Shown piece by piece: positions 61,885 through 64,000 of a DNA stretch of 64,000 bases. This DNA comes from an uncultured Paracoccaceae bacterium (GTDB lineage Bacteria > Pseudomonadota > Alphaproteobacteria > Rhodobacterales > Rhodobacteraceae), in the NCBI GenBank assembly GCA_938005545.1, contig CALKXV010000002.1, positions 1 through 64,000 of the forward strand, read 5' to 3'. The position numbers and the translations under genes are program-made. A model generated the notes under the pieces. That model did not search any database, was not told the origin of the DNA, and was given only the letters and a program-made list of their open reading frames with translations. Numbering within the stretch: the stretch's first letter is position 1; the number at the start of each line of letters is the position of its first letter.

Positions 61885-62919
61885 ATGAAAATTCTTATCC
61901 TCGGCGCGTCCTATGGATCGCTTTTATCGACGAAACTTTTGATGGCCGGGCACGATGTTTCGTTGGTTTGTCTGCCCGAAGAGGCCGATTTGATTAACGC
62001 CGAAGGGACAATCGTGCGCATGACGCTGCGCGGTGAAGACGAGCCACGGTTGTTACGTTCGGGTGATTTTCCAGGAAATTTGGACGCGATTGCGCCTGAT
62101 GTGGCTGATCCAGCGACATACGATTTGATTGGCTTGGCGATGCAAGAACCTCAGTTCCGCGCAGACCCCATTCGCGCCCTATTGGGACGCATTGCGACGA
62201 GCGGCAAGCCATGTTTGTCCATCATGAATTTCCCGCCGCTCCCCTATTTACAGCGGATCGAAGGGCTGGATGTCGATGCGCTTCGTGACGCGTTTACGGA
62301 TGCCAGCGTTTGGGATGGGTTTGATCCCGGGTGCATGTCGCTCTGCTGCCCTGATCCACAGGCCTTCCGACCACCCGAAGAAAAGCTGAACTTTCTACAT
62401 GTCGGTTTGCCAACCAATTTCAAAGCAGCGGCCTTTGCCAGCGAAGCGCATACCGACTTGTTGCGTCAGCTGGAAACCGATATTGCCGCTGTCACGCTGG
62501 ATGGCAAAGACGTTCCGGTGAAGTTGAGGTTGCACCAGTCGATTTTTGTGCCGCTGGCAAAGTGGAGCATGTTGCTGACCGGAAACTACCGGGCGATTAC
62601 GCCAGGCGATCCGCAAGCGATCCGAGATGCTGTACACGGCGACATCGAAACCTCGCGGGCGATTTATGCATGGGTCGATGCTTTGGCGCGCGATATGGGG
62701 GCCGATCCTACGGATCAGGTTCCATTTGAGAAATACGCCAAAGCCGCAGAGAACTTGTTGAAGCCTTCGTCTGCGGCGCGGGCGATTGCGGCAGGTGCAA
62801 AAGATATCGAGCGGGTCGACAAGCTGGTGCAACTGATTGCGGCGTCCCATGACAAGAATCTGGACGTCGTTGATGGGATTGTTAGGCTTGTTGATTCCAA
62901 GCTGGAAGCAAATCGCTAG
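61885..62919 (+). CDS. ketopantoate reductase-like NAD(P)-binding protein
   Basis: A 344-aa protein with an N-terminal Rossmann motif, ILILGASYGSLLSTKLLMAG, of the ApbA/PanE type and a helical C-terminal domain. The usual GxGxxG is modified to GASYGS. The middle part and C-terminus are longer than in PanE (about 300 aa), so it is a distant relative rather than the vitamin B5 enzyme. The substrate is unknown; opine- or hydroxyacid-dehydrogenase activity is possible. AGGAG sits seven bases before the ATG at 61885. It is divergent from the DUF2161 gene and convergent with fliP. Confidence 0.72.
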   Translation: MKILILGASYGSLLSTKLLMAGHDVSLVCLPEEADLINAEGTIVRMTLRGEDEPRLLRSGDFPGNLDAIAPDVADPATYDLIGLAMQEPQFRADPIRALLGRIATSGKPCLSIMNFPPLPYLQRIEGLDVDALRDAFTDASVWDGFDPGCMSLCCPDPQAFRPPEEKLNFLHVGLPTNFKAAAFASEAHTDLLRQLETDIAAVTLDGKDVPVKLRLHQSIFVPLAKWSMLLTGNYRAITPGDPQAIRDAVHGDIETSRAIYAWVDALARDMGADPTDQVPFEKYAKAAENLLKPSSAARAIAAGAKDIERVDKLVQLIAASHDKNLDVVDGIVRLVDSKLEANR

Positions 62920-62932
62920 CGGTTCGTGCGCC

Positions 62933-63688
62933 TCAAAAGTAGCTGCGCACCAGTGCACCACTGACGAGGCTCCAACCGTCTGCAACGACAAAGAATGCCA
63001 GTTTGAATGGAAGCGAGACGATGACGGGCGGGACCATCATCATGCCCATCGACATCAGGATCGCCGCGACGACAAGATCGATGATCAGGAAAGGTAGAAA
63101 AATCAGAAAGCCGATTTGAAACGCACGCTCGATTTCGCTTAGAAGAAACGACGGCACGAGGATTGATAGCGGGGCAGATTCGACAGTGATGCCTTCGGTT
63201 TCCGGCCTGAGTGATGCGAGAACCGCCATGGTGTCACCGTGGACACGGCCCGTCATGAATTCGCGAAATGGAGCGATGGTCGCGCGAGCGGCTGCATCTG
63301 GTTCGATGTTGCCTTCGATCAAGGGTGATATCCCGGTCACCCAAGCGGTCATAAAGACGGGCTCCATCACGAAATAGGTCAGGAACAACGCCAAGCTGAC
63401 GATCAACATATTCGGTGGTGATTGTTGCAGACCGATGCCTTGCCGCATGATTGACAAGACGGTCACCATGAATGGGAAACAGGTGAACATGATGGCGATG
63501 GCGGGCACCAAGCTTAGCACCGTCACTAGGATCAACAGTTGGACTGATCGCGCTGCTAACGAGCCGTCTTCAGGCAACGTTAGCCCTGACAAATCCTGAG
63601 CCGCCAGCGGTTGACCCGCGACAAGAACGCCAAGCGACACCAAAACCCATAACGGGGCGAGACTTGGGATTTGGCGGAGCGTTTTCAA
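62933..63688 (-). CDS. fliP: flagellar export gate protein FliP
   Basis: Integral component of the flagellar type III export gate (FliPQR), 251 aa. It has a signal-like N-terminus (APLWVLVSLGVLVAGQPLAA), then FTCFPFMVTVLSIMRQGIGLQQSPPN-type membrane block at about 75-105, FREFMTGRV, and LSEIERAFQIGFLIFLPFLIIDL with the closing GMMMVPPVIVSLPFKLAFFV. The preferred start is a TTG at 63688, directly after the fliN stop; the longer frame to 63811 lies inside fliN. It is the last flagellar gene before the convergent reductase-like gene. Confidence 0.93.
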   Translation of the reverse strand: MKTLRQIPSLAPLWVLVSLGVLVAGQPLAAQDLSGLTLPEDGSLAARSVQLLILVTVLSLVPAIAIMFTCFPFMVTVLSIMRQGIGLQQSPPNMLIVSLALFLTYFVMEPVFMTAWVTGISPLIEGNIEPDAAARATIAPFREFMTGRVHGDTMAVLASLRPETEGITVESAPLSILVPSFLLSEIERAFQIGFLIFLPFLIIDLVVAAILMSMGMMMVPPVIVSLPFKLAFFVVADGWSLVSGALVRSYF

Positions 63689-63689
63689 T

Positions 63690-63974
63690 TCAGTCGTCGT
63701 CTTTGGGTTGGGTGATTTCAACAACGCGCACACCAAGCTTTCCAGAACCTTCGCCGTCGACTTCTTCCAACTGCCCGCGACCGATAAGCTTGTCGCCGAC
63801 ATAGAGTTCAACGGGATCGTCGAGCGAGCGATCCAAAGGCAGCACCGCGTCTTCTTCGAGCGACAACAAGTCCTTAATCAACGGGCGCGCCATGCCGACC
63901 GAGATTGTGATTTCAATTGGAACCTGTGCAAAACGTGTATCTGCCAGCCCGCTTAATTCGCCTTCATCTGCCAT
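63690..63974 (-). CDS. fliN: flagellar motor switch protein FliN
   Basis: A 94-aa C-ring component containing one SpoA domain, which controls motor direction or speed together with FliG and FliM. Visible are FAQVPIEITISVGMARPLIKDLL, DDPVELYVGDKLIGRGQLEEV and LGVRVVEI, the conserved order of the family. GGAAA lies just upstream of the ATG at 63974. Its stop is one base before the fliP start. A possible TAG stop of a preceding gene lies at 63983-63985, so more flagellar genes probably continue to the right. Confidence 0.93.
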   Translation of the reverse strand: MADEGELSGLADTRFAQVPIEITISVGMARPLIKDLLSLEEDAVLPLDRSLDDPVELYVGDKLIGRGQLEEVDGEGSGKLGVRVVEITQPKDDD

Positions 63975-64000
63975 TCATTTTCCTATCTTGGTCTGATGCT

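Noticed and set aside
1-64000. tRNA, rRNA, CRISPR, transposase or prophage genes
   Set aside because: No tRNA-like cloverleaf, spaced repeat array, transposase motif or phage module was recognised by reading; a covariance-model scan was not possible.

Overview
The window is chromosomal DNA from an alphaproteobacterium, most probably a marine Rhodobacterales (Roseobacter-group) species. This is inferred from gene content and order: divergent chvI-chvG-hprK-rapZ-PTS and pckA, a methylsuccinyl-CoA dehydrogenase of the ethylmalonyl-CoA pathway, an ALDH16-type double aldehyde dehydrogenase, DUF6473 and DUF2161 proteins, and a plant-type glutamate-cysteine ligase. I see no rRNA, tRNA, CRISPR array, insertion sequence or prophage. 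Genes are dense, and many neighbours overlap by four bases (ATGA or GTGA).

Layout. 0.2-4.3 kb: sterol-desaturase-like hydroxylase, isocitrate dehydrogenase, nicotinamidase, tRNA hydroxylase TrhO. 4.35-8.16 kb: a tightly coupled cassette of two zinc-ribbon DUF4178 proteins, a tiny membrane protein, a DUF350 membrane protein and a membrane-anchored spermidine-synthase-like enzyme; this is the least understood unit here. 8.2-14.6 kb: YqgE, a DsbD-domain protein, and an RND efflux pump with its fusion protein. 14.6-20.4 kb: moaB, LysE exporter, uracil-DNA glycosylase, plsY, and a pyrimidine pair (pyrB with a dihydroorotase-like protein that lacks metal ligands). 20.4-23.2 kb: a GbsR/MarR-type regulator with a palindrome over its promoter, heading a membrane protein/fatty-acid desaturase operon whose last gene is frameshifted; just beyond it are DnaA-like boxes and an NrdR-like box with no ribonucleotide reductase gene. 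23.2-29.3 kb: gshA, rsmE, ubiA, and an OmpA/BON protein with a small coiled-coil partner.

29.4-34.6 kb: hydrolase-OsmC fusion, deoC coupled to ALDH16, Hsp20. 34.7-45.6 kb is one long minus-strand run: rhodanese, dnaA, a TauE/SafE permease, dnaN, recF, a VOC protein, glcDEF with an operator-covered promoter, and two secreted trypsin-like proteases. 45.7-49.8 kb: VOC protein, etfBA, a DUF6473 protein and 3-hydroxybutyryl-CoA dehydrogenase. 49.8-57.1 kb: acyltransferase, HPr, EIIA, RapZ, HPr kinase, ChvG, ChvI and divergent pckA, with three helically phased repeats in the 367-bp spacer. 57.1-64 kb: second TauE/SafE permease, mcd, a META-domain lipoprotein, recO, a DUF2161 protein, a ketopantoate-reductase-like protein, fliP and fliN.

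Functional themes are C2/C4 carbon handling (glycolate oxidase, DERA plus ALDH16, etf and acyl-CoA dehydrogenases, Icd, PckA), envelope sensing linked to a regulatory PTS, and replication genes. Many start positions given here differ from the longest open frame and were chosen from Shine-Dalgarno spacing, stop/start overlap or family length.
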